A stretch of 50,357 bases of DNA from Victivallaceae bacterium. GTDB taxonomy: Bacteria; Verrucomicrobiota; Lentisphaeria; Victivallales; Victivallaceae. Both the position numbers and the translations under genes were made by a program. Numbering within the stretch: position 1 is the stretch's first letter; each line of letters starts with the position of its first letter. A model generated the notes under the pieces. It saw only the letters and a program-made list of their open reading frames with translations. It did no database searches and was not told where the DNA came from. This document shows positions 7,689 to 16,334 of this stretch, in pieces. Where the stretch lies: the NCBI GenBank assembly GCA_021647315.1, contig JAKIUY010000019.1:1-50357 (forward strand), in the 5' to 3' direction.

Positions 7689-7794
7689 ATGGGTCAAAAT
7701 AATTATTTGTCCTGCTTGTCGGATATTTTTCACTCACTCTGTTGCTAAAAGCCCTTAAACGGGGTAAGTTAACTGTATTCAAGTTTAAAGTAGT

Positions 7795-7840
7795 TAGGCG
7801 TCCCGCCTGAGTAAAATAAAAAAAACAGGCGGGACGCCTA
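7795..7840. repeat. Perfect 15-bp inverted repeat of the GGCGTCCCGCC type
   Basis: TAGGCGTCCCGCCTG (7795-7809) pairs perfectly with CAGGCGGGACGCCTA (7826-7840) around an A-rich 16-base loop. Related single-arm copies occur at 43437-43461 (CAGGCGGGGGCGCCTAAG) and 50141-50155 (TAGGCGTCTCGCCTG), each near an AAGTAG/CTACTT word. The rest of 7689-8019 has no gene; a CAGGC-GAAT-GCCTG hairpin (7989-8002) precedes the proC RBS. Confidence 0.7.
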
Positions 7841-8019
7841 TGTTACTTTGTGCTGGATTTTGTGCTGGATTGATATATAACGGAACAATAACGGATAAAA
7901 AACGGCTCATATATTATCGTTTTTTGATACTCGGGCGTCGCGACAGACGCAGTAAAATATTATTAATGTACCGCAAGGCGGAGCAATTCAGGCGAATGCC
8001 TGTTTAAGGAGTAGAACAG

Positions 8020-8820
8020 ATGAAAAACATTGGTAGAATTATTTTTATCGGTGCGGGTAAAATGGCCTCTGCCATTGCTGGCGGCATGGTTAAAAATGGC
8101 TTTAATGCCGATAACATCAGCGCTTATGATGTTAACAGTTCCGCAGTGGAAAGTTTTACCACCACCACTGGCGTAGCTGCAAGTACTGAACATCCTGAGC
8201 GGATGGTAAAAGAGGCAGATATCGTTATTATTGCAGTAAAGCCTCAAGTAATTAAAAGTGCATTGGCAGAATTGCTTTTAGCAGAGAAAACAATTATTTC
8301 AATTGCGGCTGGGATAACTATCAAGCTACTGGCGAAAATTAGCGGCAGCAGTAAGATTATTCGGGTAATGCCTAATACACCGGCACTGGTTGGTCAAGGC
8401 GTTTCCGCCTGGTGTGCCTCAGCTGATATTACTGAAACTGAAGCTGACGCTGTGAAGCTGATTTTAAGTGCAGTTGGAAAAGTCTGCCGAGTTGATGAAA
8501 AAATGATGGATGCGGTAACTGGACTGAGTGGCAGCGGACCTGCTTATGTTTTCGATTTTATTCAGGCATTGGCAGATGGCGGGGTCAAAGCCGGGCTGCC
8601 ACGTGATACTGCTCTGATGCTGGCAGGACAAACAGTCGCGGGCGCCGCGGCTATGATGATTGAGTCAGGCGAACACCCTGCGGTACTGCGTGATATGGTT
8701 ACATCCCCCGGCGGTACTACCGCCGCGGCTTTAGCGGTGCTTGAACGCCGTGCTTTTAAAGGGATTGTGTCAGATGCGGTAAATACAGCAGCGGCGCGTT
8801 CCGCGGAACTGGGGAAATAG
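8020..8820 (+). CDS. proC: Pyrroline-5-carboxylate reductase
   Basis: A 266-residue enzyme catalysing the last step of proline synthesis, reduction of pyrroline-5-carboxylate with NAD(P)H. The N-terminal Rossmann motif IIFIGAGKMASAIAGGM is clear, then AVKPQ, the strand motif RVMPNTPALVGQG, and the conserved C-terminal dimerisation helices with MDAVTGLSGSGPAYVFDFI and SPGGTTAAALAVLE, which form the active site. Full length, with TAAGGAG seven to ten bases before the ATG. It stops 3 bp before the following glycosyltransferase, so the two are probably co-transcribed although their functions look unrelated. Confidence 0.95.
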   Translation: MKNIGRIIFIGAGKMASAIAGGMVKNGFNADNISAYDVNSSAVESFTTTTGVAASTEHPERMVKEADIVIIAVKPQVIKSALAELLLAEKTIISIAAGITIKLLAKISGSSKIIRVMPNTPALVGQGVSAWCASADITETEADAVKLILSAVGKVCRVDEKMMDAVTGLSGSGPAYVFDFIQALADGGVKAGLPRDTALMLAGQTVAGAAAMMIESGEHPAVLRDMVTSPGGTTAAALAVLERRAFKGIVSDAVNTAAARSAELGK

Positions 8821-8823
8821 ATT

Positions 8824-9591
8824 ATGACAAACAACAAATTAGCTGGACAGGTTTCGGTTATTATTCCGGTATTCAATGAAGAACAGTATGTATGTCAGGT
8901 AATCGACCGAGTACTGTCACGTCCTGAACCGGGCGAGATTATTATTATTGATGATGCCTCTTCCGACGGCACGATAAAGCAGCTTGAAGCCTACAAAGAT
9001 AATCCTCGGATAAAATTACTTTTTCATGATATGAATCAGGGAAAAGGAGCAGCGGTAACTTACGGTATCAACTCAGCAACGCTACCCTATATTATTATTC
9101 AAGATGCCGATTTTGAATATGATACAGCTGATTACCCCAATGTTCTGGCACCACTGGCGTCCGGCAAAGCGGATGTTGTTTATGGCTCACGTTTTATGGG
9201 AACTCCGGGACGCGTCAGATATTTTCGCCATGAAATGGGGAATAAATTTTTGACCTTTATCTCCAATGTTTTTACCGATATTCATCTTTCGGATATGGAG
9301 ACCTGTTATAAGGCGTTCAAACGTGAAGTGATTCAGAATATCAACCTTTCGTCCAAGCGTTTCGGCATTGAAGTTGAATTTACCGCTAAAATTGCCAAAT
9401 CACGCCGTTTAAATATTTATGAAGTGCCGATTTCTTACAATCCACGCCGCTATAATGAAGGGAAAAAGATCACCTGGAAAGATGGCATTTCAGCCCTCTA
9501 CCATATTGTAAAAATCAATATGTTTGAAAATAGACAACATTTTTATAAACAGCCCTGGGATGAGATTCTCGGCCCGCCAAAAGATTATTGA
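8824..9591 (+). CDS. GT2 family glycosyltransferase, polyprenyl-phosphate sugar synthase-like
   Basis: A 255-residue GT-A fold enzyme resembling dolichol-phosphate mannosyltransferase-type GT2 proteins. SVIIPVFNEE is followed by IIIIDDASSDGT (nucleotide binding), then IIIQDADFEYD with the metal-binding DAD, VYGSRFMG, and a DMETCYKAFKRE segment of the kind placed near the catalytic base in this subfamily. No C-terminal membrane helices, so it would act at the cytoplasmic face on a lipid-phosphate acceptor. It follows proC at 3 bp. Its end overlaps a short frame resembling a PrsW-type membrane protease fragment. The sugar is unknown. Confidence 0.85.
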   Translation: MTNNKLAGQVSVIIPVFNEEQYVCQVIDRVLSRPEPGEIIIIDDASSDGTIKQLEAYKDNPRIKLLFHDMNQGKGAAVTYGINSATLPYIIIQDADFEYDTADYPNVLAPLASGKADVVYGSRFMGTPGRVRYFRHEMGNKFLTFISNVFTDIHLSDMETCYKAFKREVIQNINLSSKRFGIEVEFTAKIAKSRRLNIYEVPISYNPRRYNEGKKITWKDGISALYHIVKINMFENRQHFYKQPWDEILGPPKDY

Positions 9592-9700
9592 ACAGGCCGG
9601 GGCGACAGCAGTTGTCGTTTTCGGACCGGTCCTTGAAGAGGTGCTGAAAATAACCTCCGCTCTGATTGTGATAGAGAAGCGTCCGTCTCTTTTTAAATAA
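9560..9700 (+). pseudogene. Short PrsW-like fragment overlapping the GT2 gene end
   Basis: A 46-residue frame starting at an ATG inside the GT2 gene, in another frame, reads MRFSARQKIIEQAGATAVVV, then FGPVLEEVLKITSALIVIEK and a short tail. The hydrophobic helix with EEVLK resembles the EExxK helix of PrsW-type glutamic intramembrane proteases, which are normally over 200 residues. Nothing continuing the family is seen downstream before the next gene. It may be the 5' end of a gene deleted after its first helix, or a small membrane protein. The overlap of 32 bp suggests former translational coupling. Remaining bases to 9900 show nothing else. Confidence 0.35.
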
Positions 9701-9900
9701 AACTACTAGAAAAATATTCTCAAAAAAGTATATGGGAAATGGAGCTGGAGTTTTTATGGTAAAGCATGAATTTAACATAAAACTAACACTTCATCTTACT
9801 ATCCTTTTTGAAGATTAGCCTATTTCAGTGTAGATTATTAAAATTATGTAAAAAAACAGATTTAACAGTTAATATTTTTATTAATTAAGGAAATATAAAA

Positions 9901-12360
9901 GTGAATAAAATAGTTTCATTGAAATTTAATATGTTGCTGGTCTCAATTCTGGGCGTAGGTTTAATACTGACTGGATGTGGCAAAACTCAAGACAAGGGCA
10001 TTGTCGATAAAATAAAAATCATTCAGGGTAATAACCAATGCGCCCTGCCAAACCAGGAATACGGCAAAGAGATCAGAATTGAACTTCAGGGGCAAAATCA
10101 ACCGGGGCTACTTGGTGGCAAAGGAACCCGGGGTCCAGTTGCTAATGCAACTATCCTATTGGAACCATTGGATGGTTCAGATTTAATCATTGCGTCCAAA
10201 GAATTAAAAAGCGATTCCGGTGGCGGTGTTCACTTCAAAGTAAAATCAGGCAAAACTATTGGTGACCACTATCTGAAAATCATTCCGGTCGGTTATGAAA
10301 AGAAAAGTGTTACTTTAAGATTTATCAACGGTATCTCGATTACCGGGAGCCGGCAGCAGACCGCCGCGGGCAGCATACTGGAGAACCCAATCAAAGTCAC
10401 AGTTGTGGATGCCGCCGGGAAGCCTGTCGAAGGAGCTCCAGTATATTTTTCTATTGGCTCAACCCCTGAGAAAAAAATCAAAACCTCAATTAAAAACCCT
10501 ACAGTTTACACTAATAAAGATGGGATCGCTGAGACCAACGTAAAACTCGGCAATAAAACCGGTAGCTATAAAATAAACGTTGAGGTCGCTGATTCTGAAC
10601 ACAATATTCATGTCCGTGGTATTTCAGTTACTGAACTGGGACTGAACGCAACTGAATTGATTATTACGGTACTGGGTGGGCTTGCGCTATTTGTTTTCGG
10701 GATGTCATTGATGAGCAGCGGATTGCAGATGGTCGCAGGCGAGAACATGCGGAAAATTCTGCAGTTTTTTGCTAAGAATCGTTTTGTTGCCGCCTCTGCC
10801 GGGATGATGGTAACTGCGGTAATTCAATCATCCAGTGCCTGTACGGTTATGGTTATCGGGTTTGTCAATGCCGGTCTGATTAACCTGACGCAGGCGATTG
10901 GCATTGTCTTCGGTGCCAACATCGGAACCACGATCACCGCCCAGATGATCTCATTCAAACTGACTAAACTTGCGTTCCCGGCGATTGTTATCGGCCTGCT
11001 ACTGGTGATTATCAAAAAGAATAATGTTATCAAGGGTTGGGGTGAGACAGTGCTTGGATTCGGTCTGCTGTTCCTCGGCATGACCACAATGAGCAGTGAA
11101 CTCAAACTTATCGGAACTTTTCCGACTTTTATTAAAGTATTTCAGACATTTGACTGTTCACCGATAAATGGGTCAATGCCGGTTATGGCAATCTGCGGCG
11201 CCATCTTTATTGGCGCAGCGGTGACAGTGCTGGTTCAGAGCAGTTCAGCCTCAATGGGGATTGTCCTGGCGTTGGCTGGAACTGGATTAATTGATTTCTA
11301 TACCGCGGTGCCATTAATTTTGGGAACCAATATTGGTACTACCGTAACCGCCGCGCTGGCTTCTATCGCAGCTAACCGGGTCGCCAAACAGGCCGCGATG
11401 GCTCACTTTCTGTTTAATGTTATCGGCTCCGGGTTGATGATATGGTTGTTTTTTATCCCATATCCCGGAACAGGTATTCCGATATTCATGTATTTCGTTA
11501 ATAATATTACTCAGGGCGATGTCTTTGCTTCGGTGCCGCAGAATATGGTGCGGCATATCGCTATGGCGCATACCTTCTTTAATATTTTCAATGTCCTCCT
11601 GCTTATTCCGTTTGTCGGTCTTATAGCCAAGTTGTGCCAAATGATAATCCCAATCCCAGCCGATGAAAAGCTGAAAATTGAACATCTGGAACCACATCTG
11701 CTGGCAACGCCGTCAATTGCGCTTGAACAGGCGATTCATTCAATTCGCTATATGGTAAAAGAGTCATGGAAAATGGTGGATATGGCAGTCAATCAACATT
11801 TTTTCCCGATTAACACCGATATTAAAGGGTTCCAGGATTTGGAGAAACGTGAAGATACGATGGATGAATTACAGTCGGACATCACCAACTATCTGGTTCA
11901 GTTGACCCAACGTGAAATAACCGAATCTCAGGCGCAGTTGGTGCCGTTACTGATGCATTGTACCAACGATGCCGAACGTATTGCAGATCATACTGAAAAT
12001 ATTCTCGCCTTGACTGAGCGCTTGAAAAAGACCAAGAAAGATATTTCAGAAAAAGCTCATAAAGAGCTTGAGGAGATGTGGACAGTGCTGGTCGACCAGG
12101 CTAAAAATGTCATTGCCGCGTTGAACGGCACTGAGCGGGATAATATTACCTTCGCCCTCAGTGACGAAAAATGTATCAATAAAATGGCGGATAATTTTGA
12201 ACACAGCCACATCAAGCGTCTCAGTAAAGGCAACTGCGATCCGGTAATTGGTATTATCTTTATTGAAATGTTGAATGAACTGGAAAAAATCGGAGATCAT
12301 CTGTCGAATATTGCCGAACGTGCCCCGGAAATTCAGAAACATTATGTCGAACTGACTTGA
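9901..12360 (+). CDS. Na/Pi cotransporter with lipoprotein/Ig-like N-terminus and PhoU-like C-terminus
   Basis: An 819-residue multidomain protein. Residues 1-26 form a lipoprotein-like signal ending LILTGC (Cys26). Residues ~35-240 contain beta-rich Ig-like (Big_1-type) segments, with VTVVDAAGKPVEGAPVYFSI and a following YTNKDGIAETNVKLG typical of that fold. Residues ~250-570 are the Na/Pi cotransporter membrane domain with its two signature repeats, VIQSSSACT and LVQSSSASM, each preceding a GxNIGTT motif. Residues ~590-819 form a helical PhoU-like domain (HCTNDAERIADHTENI, ELEKIGDHLSNIAERA). NptA-type proteins with a PhoU tail are common; the lipoprotein-plus-Ig front end is not. GTG start with AAGGAA 8 bases upstream. 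It probably imports phosphate or another anion with sodium. Whether the N-terminal Cys is lipidated is uncertain. Confidence 0.85.
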   Translation: MNKIVSLKFNMLLVSILGVGLILTGCGKTQDKGIVDKIKIIQGNNQCALPNQEYGKEIRIELQGQNQPGLLGGKGTRGPVANATILLEPLDGSDLIIASKELKSDSGGGVHFKVKSGKTIGDHYLKIIPVGYEKKSVTLRFINGISITGSRQQTAAGSILENPIKVTVVDAAGKPVEGAPVYFSIGSTPEKKIKTSIKNPTVYTNKDGIAETNVKLGNKTGSYKINVEVADSEHNIHVRGISVTELGLNATELIITVLGGLALFVFGMSLMSSGLQMVAGENMRKILQFFAKNRFVAASAGMMVTAVIQSSSACTVMVIGFVNAGLINLTQAIGIVFGANIGTTITAQMISFKLTKLAFPAIVIGLLLVIIKKNNVIKGWGETVLGFGLLFLGMTTMSSELKLIGTFPTFIKVFQTFDCSPINGSMPVMAICGAIFIGAAVTVLVQSSSASMGIVLALAGTGLIDFYTAVPLILGTNIGTTVTAALASIAANRVAKQAAMAHFLFNVIGSGLMIWLFFIPYPGTGIPIFMYFVNNITQGDVFASVPQNMVRHIAMAHTFFNIFNVLLLIPFVGLIAKLCQMIIPIPADEKLKIEHLEPHLLATPSIALEQAIHSIRYMVKESWKMVDMAVNQHFFPINTDIKGFQDLEKREDTMDELQSDITNYLVQLTQREITESQAQLVPLLMHCTNDAERIADHTENILALTERLKKTKKDISEKAHKELEEMWTVLVDQAKNVIAALNGTERDNITFALSDEKCINKMADNFEHSHIKRLSKGNCDPVIGIIFIEMLNELEKIGDHLSNIAERAPEIQKHYVELT

Positions 12361-12423
12361 TATAAAATTATTTCACTGTAGATTTTCAGTTAATTCAATA
12401 AATAATTTTAAAGAGCATTAATT

Positions 12424-13716
12424 ATGGACAAAATGATACTGTGCTGGCTGGAATGCGTTAACTGCCAAGCCAAATATGAGATAGACGAAATTCGTTACTC
12501 CTGCGACTGCGGCGGCACTCTGGATGCCAAACGCGACCTGTCAAAAATTGACGGGGCGCAACTGAAAAAAACCTGGGAAGATCGTTGGGGCATGAAACGC
12601 GGCCCGCTCTCATCCGGTGTCTGGCGCTATAAAGAACTTATTTTCGACCTGCCTGAAGAACAGCTTGTTACCCGTTACGAAGGCAATACCCGACTTTATG
12701 AAGCAGGCAAAGCCGGTGAATATGCCGGACTTAAAAACCTGTTGCTCAAACACGAAGGCGAAAACCCGACCGGCAGTTTCAAGGATCGCGGCATGACCTG
12801 CGGCACAACCGCAGCTAAATTTTACCATGCCTCGACTGTTGCCTGTGCCAGTACCGGCAATACCAGTGCCAGTATGGCCTCATATGCGGCAATAGCCGGA
12901 ATGAAATCAGTCATTTTTATCCCTGAAGGTAAAATAGCCTACGGGAAATTGGCTCAGGCATTAGCGTTCAACGGTATAACGTTGCAAATCGAAGGTAATT
13001 TTGATGACGCGATGCAGTTGGTCCAGGAGGTGTGCAGTGAACTTAATATCTACCTGCTTAATTCAATCAATCCGTTTCGTATCGAAGGTCAAAAAGCTAT
13101 CGGCTTTGAAGTGCTCCAGCAACTTGACTGGCAGGTGCCGGACTGGTTCGTTATTCCCGGCGGTAATCTGGGTAATAACAGTGCCCTGAGCAAAGGACTT
13201 CAGGAACTATACGAACTGGGAATTATCAATAAAATTCCTCGAATTGCCGTAATTCAGGCTGCTGGCGCCAACCCACTCTATACCATGTGGAAAAATCATA
13301 CCGAATACAAACCGGTGCTTGATCCGGATACCATTGCGACCGCCATAAAGATCGGCAACCCAATTTCATGGGAAAAATCCCTGCGTGGACTGGAATGGAG
13401 CAACGGTGTGGTTGAAGAGGTTACCGAGCAGGAAATCATGGATGCCAAGGCAATGGTTGACGCGTCCGGTATCGGTGCCGAACCGGCATCTTGCTGTACC
13501 GTTGCCGGTGCTAAGAAACTGGTCGAAGCCGGCATCATCGGATCGGATGAACAGGTTGTCGGTATTCTGACTGGAAATATTCTCAAAGATCCTGACGCGG
13601 TAGTCGGTTATCACAAAGATGAACTGGGTAGCATGGGCATTAAAGGCACCTTTGCCAACGCCCCGCAACTGATCAACCCATCAGTTGCAGCAGTCCGCGC
13701 AGCGATTGGTAAATAG
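12424..13716 (+). CDS. thrC: Threonine synthase
   Basis: A 430-residue fold-type II PLP enzyme converting O-phosphohomoserine to threonine. The N-terminus carries a small CxxC...CxC segment (CVNCQ ... YSCDCGG), the zinc-ribbon-like cap of one threonine synthase group. The PLP lysine is Lys120 in GENPTGSFKDRGMT. CASTGNTSASMASYAAIAG is the substrate loop, and PGGNLGNNSALSKG binds the PLP phosphate. C-terminal GAEPASCCTVAGAKKLVEAG matches the conserved last block. Full length. It starts 63 bp after the Na/Pi transporter. No leader or riboswitch was recognised upstream. Confidence 0.93.
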   Translation: MDKMILCWLECVNCQAKYEIDEIRYSCDCGGTLDAKRDLSKIDGAQLKKTWEDRWGMKRGPLSSGVWRYKELIFDLPEEQLVTRYEGNTRLYEAGKAGEYAGLKNLLLKHEGENPTGSFKDRGMTCGTTAAKFYHASTVACASTGNTSASMASYAAIAGMKSVIFIPEGKIAYGKLAQALAFNGITLQIEGNFDDAMQLVQEVCSELNIYLLNSINPFRIEGQKAIGFEVLQQLDWQVPDWFVIPGGNLGNNSALSKGLQELYELGIINKIPRIAVIQAAGANPLYTMWKNHTEYKPVLDPDTIATAIKIGNPISWEKSLRGLEWSNGVVEEVTEQEIMDAKAMVDASGIGAEPASCCTVAGAKKLVEAGIIGSDEQVVGILTGNILKDPDAVVGYHKDELGSMGIKGTFANAPQLINPSVAAVRAAIGK

Positions 13717-14012
13717 TAGTTAGGTTTACGGGATGCGGGTTACGGTCTACAGTAAAACTTCAGGTTGCCTTGGATATAGAGTGGAAACAGGGATGATATA
13801 AAGCAACTGACTATCATGACAAACAGCATGTTATTGGGAAATATAATTTATTGCCAAAGCTTGACAAATCACTGCAATCAATTACTTTAGAGAAATTACG
13901 TAAGATATAGTCAAAAATTCTTAATGTCCCTAACATCCCATTCCCGGATGATATGTAGAAACTATATAATAACTTGTTAGGCTTTTGAAATATAGCGGGA
14001 AGGAGCTCTATT
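13717..14012. other. Intergenic region with an unassigned open remnant
   Basis: No complete gene. On the plus strand, about 13800-13910, a frame reads KATDYHDKQHVIGKYNLLPK, then LDKSLQSITLEKLRKI and a stop, with an in-frame stop just before it and no start. The composition is protein-like, so it may be a gene tail, but I recognise no family. An AAGGAG at 14000-14005 is the RBS of the following GTG start. Confidence 0.3.
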
Positions 14013-14693
14013 GTGAGAGAAGTTTTTCGTAATCAAATTTGGAATTTGGTGTCTGTAATATCTCTGATTACGTTCATTAAAATATTTATTGCCAATAATT
14101 ACGCTGTAATGAATGGTGCCTTGTGGGGCATTAGTACCAGGGCATGGTTCTGGCTGGCAATCGCAATTCCAATTTTTCATCAGGTTTATGTCTGGTTAAT
14201 CTGGAGGCTAGAACTCTATCAAAACACGTTTACAAAACGCTATGGAGTAGCAAGATCCTTTAAAATATATGCAGCAGGGTTTTCAATCCTTTTTGCCTCT
14301 CGGTTAATTTTCATAATTATACTTGCGAAGAGTAGCCAGTATTCACTTTTAATAAACCCTTATTTTGCTTATTTATTAGCCGCAGTAATCAGCTTAGTAG
14401 TAATTTATCTTTTTTACTCTGTAATAAGGTATTTTACTCTCGCAAGAGCATACGGGATTGACCATTTTGATAAAGACTATAATGAACCCTATGTGAAAAA
14501 AGGGATTTTTCGTTTCACTGACAATGGGATGTATGTCTATGGTCTCATGATTCTCTATTTGCCCGGGTTACTTTTTTCTTCGAAAGCAGCTCTGATAGTT
14601 GCACTGTTCAACCACATTTATATCTGGGTTCATTACTACTGTACCGAACGTCCTGATATGAAAGTAATTTATGGGAAAACACCTAGTAATTAA
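14013..14693 (+). CDS. Integral membrane protein, phospholipid/isoprenyl-cysteine methyltransferase-like
   Basis: A 226-residue membrane protein with about five to six hydrophobic segments. Its C-terminal third (GIFRFTDNGMYVYGLMILYL ... HIYIWVHYYCTERPDMKVIYG) resembles the PEMT/ICMT family, where a conserved G-x-F/Y-R-xxxN/HPMY segment and a late E-(R)P pair bind S-adenosylmethionine. Here the usual RHPMY is TDNGMY, closer to the eukaryotic PE-methyltransferase pattern. The likely role is methylation of a lipid head group in the cytoplasmic membrane. It starts with GTG, 7 bases after AAGGAG, and stands alone. Annotation as an unspecified membrane protein is the safe alternative. Confidence 0.5.
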   Translation: MREVFRNQIWNLVSVISLITFIKIFIANNYAVMNGALWGISTRAWFWLAIAIPIFHQVYVWLIWRLELYQNTFTKRYGVARSFKIYAAGFSILFASRLIFIIILAKSSQYSLLINPYFAYLLAAVISLVVIYLFYSVIRYFTLARAYGIDHFDKDYNEPYVKKGIFRFTDNGMYVYGLMILYLPGLLFSSKAALIVALFNHIYIWVHYYCTERPDMKVIYGKTPSN

Positions 14694-14705
14694 GTTAATT
14701 TAAGC

Positions 14706-14800
14706 ATAACCGGCGGTGCCGGAGCCCAGTAGTGCCAGCGTCCAGCACTTAAATTAATAGAAATATAAACTTTTAATAATAGTTTATATTTAAGTGCTGG
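14706..14800. repeat. Dispersed repeat R3, copy 1
   Basis: ATAACCGGCGGTGCCGGAGC followed by AGTAGTGCCAGCGTCCAGC is shared with 27459-27499 with few changes. It runs into an inverted repeat CCAGCACTTAAAT (14742-14754) / ATTTAAGTGCTGG (14788-14800). Further right, 14882-14915 carries part of the arm of the inverted-repeat element at 42297-42444 (CTCCAACTTATTTTTTTGTG). 14915-14932 shares TACACAAGTGCATT with repeat R2. No gene is seen in 14694-15068. Confidence 0.6.
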
Positions 14801-15068
14801 GCTACCCCTTACTAGCGTGGCCTAAATACAATTCCTATTAGGTTTAAATAGCACCTAATTCGTGCAATCCTAAGGGCTACACAAAACTCCAACTTATTTT
14901 TTTGTGAGTCCTAATACACAAGTGCATTAACATCAATTTCAGTGTGAAAGGTAGTTTGCGCCTTCCCCGCACAAAGAGCAATAATTAAACTACCCTGTGG
15001 GTGAAGCTATACTTTACTATTATACACATTGCTGTTACAGCCTGTTACATGCGTTGGGACAACGCATA

Positions 15069-15608
15069 CTACTCAATCGCCCCTTTCATCTCTTCAATAC
15101 ATATTCCAAGACTATTCCGCGCCCGTTCCAGACGTTTGCGCACCGTAGCGACTTGACAGCTTATCATATCCGCAATAATATGACCGGAAAGTCTGTCCAT
15201 ATAAAACATTTTAATCACCTGGCCCATCGTTTCAGGCAGTTTACCAATACAGTCATGAAGCAGTTGAATAAGATCAAAACCTGCTTCAGCTTTACTGTCC
15301 CAGCCTGTATGAATATCGCAAATTTGTTCAATATATTCTTTTGGACAGGGAATTTCACGATTTTTACGACAATATTCATAATATTTATTACGAATGATAG
15401 AACGCATCCAGGCAGGAAAACTTGCGGGAGTATCTATTTTTTCCAGTTTTAAAAACGCGGTGATAAATGCGTCCTGAACCAAATCTTCGGCAATCACTTC
15501 ATTCTGGGCTAAACTTATGCCATAAGCCAACAGGCGCCGATGATGTTCACGCACTAAAATCTCAAACGCCTTGCTATCGATTACAGTTGTTTCAACAGGT
15601 CGCTGCAT
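15069..15608 (-). CDS. ECF-type RNA polymerase sigma factor
   Basis: A 179-residue sigma-70-family factor with only regions 2 and 4. Region 2 shows AFEILVREHHRRLLAYGISL, AEDLVQDAFITAFLKL and SFPAWMRSIIRNKYYEYCRKN (-10 recognition). Region 4 is degenerate but present: LPETMGQVIKMFYMDRLSGH and IADMISCQVATVRKRLERAR, a helix-turn-helix for the -35. I start at the ATG of MQRPVETT because AAGGGA lies 5 bases upstream; a GTG six codons earlier is in frame. No anti-sigma gene is adjacent, and repeats lie on its downstream side. Region 4 being followed by only a short tail argues against a sensory extension. The target genes cannot be told. Confidence 0.85.
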   Translation of the reverse strand: MQRPVETTVIDSKAFEILVREHHRRLLAYGISLAQNEVIAEDLVQDAFITAFLKLEKIDTPASFPAWMRSIIRNKYYEYCRKNREIPCPKEYIEQICDIHTGWDSKAEAGFDLIQLLHDCIGKLPETMGQVIKMFYMDRLSGHIIADMISCQVATVRKRLERARNSLGICIEEMKGAIE

Positions 15609-15758
15609 AGAATCCCTTTTTATCACAATATATTTAAGCTTACCCTCTATTAATTAATTGTCAAGCAATTATTAGTCGGCTATAGGCAATCTTATAATTG
15701 CCGTTTTCACAATATAATGTCAAAAAAGCGGGCAAAGTGACAGGCAAAAAGAAAAAAA

Positions 15759-16232
15759 TTAATAATTACGGTTCATGGCTCGTCTGGAGTCGATGTCATC
15801 CTGACGCTTTTTCAATGATTCGCGTTTATCGAAGAGCTGTTTGCCTTTTGCCACACCGAGATCAACCTTTACCTTGCCGCGTTTAAGGTAAAATTTCAAC
15901 GGAATAATGGTAAAACCTTTCTCTTTGGTCAGTTGAGACATCTTGAGAATCTCACGCCGGTGCAACAACAGCTTACGGGGACGTTTCGGAACGTGATTGT
16001 AGCGGTTGCCGTGTTCGTATTCGGCAATATGGGCATTGAACAGCGTCGCCTCGCCGTTCTCTATTTTTACATAGGCATCGCTGAGGGTTATTGAACGCGC
16101 CCGGCAACTCTTGACTTCAGTCCCGGTCAGAACGATTCCCGCTTCATAGTTAGCAGTGATATGAAAATCATGCCGTGCCTTGCGATTATTTGCCAAACTA
16201 CCAGGATCGCTCTTTTTTTTCTTCTTACCCAT
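15759..16232 (-). CDS. smpB: SsrA-binding protein SmpB
   Basis: A 157-residue tmRNA-binding protein, full length. The OB-fold core shows ARHDFHITANYEAGIVLTGT, EVKSCRARSITLSDAYV and NAHIAEYEHGNRYNHVPKRP, and RKLLLHRREI completes the tmRNA-binding face. The basic tail GKQLFDKRESLKKRQDDIDS enters the ribosomal decoding channel. SmpB with tmRNA releases ribosomes stalled on broken mRNAs. It lies downstream of dnaJ on the same strand, about 100 bp apart. I did not find the ssrA gene in the window. Confidence 0.95.
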   Translation of the reverse strand: MGKKKKKSDPGSLANNRKARHDFHITANYEAGIVLTGTEVKSCRARSITLSDAYVKIENGEATLFNAHIAEYEHGNRYNHVPKRPRKLLLHRREILKMSQLTKEKGFTIIPLKFYLKRGKVKVDLGVAKGKQLFDKRESLKKRQDDIDSRRAMNRNY

Positions 16233-16334
16233 AAAAAAACCTTGTTGAACATAACAGGCTGTGCAGGAACTTAAAATAGTAGCCTGCGACTTTCAGTCCT
16301 GTTCGCGGGGTCAGGTTTGCAAAATTGCATCGAC

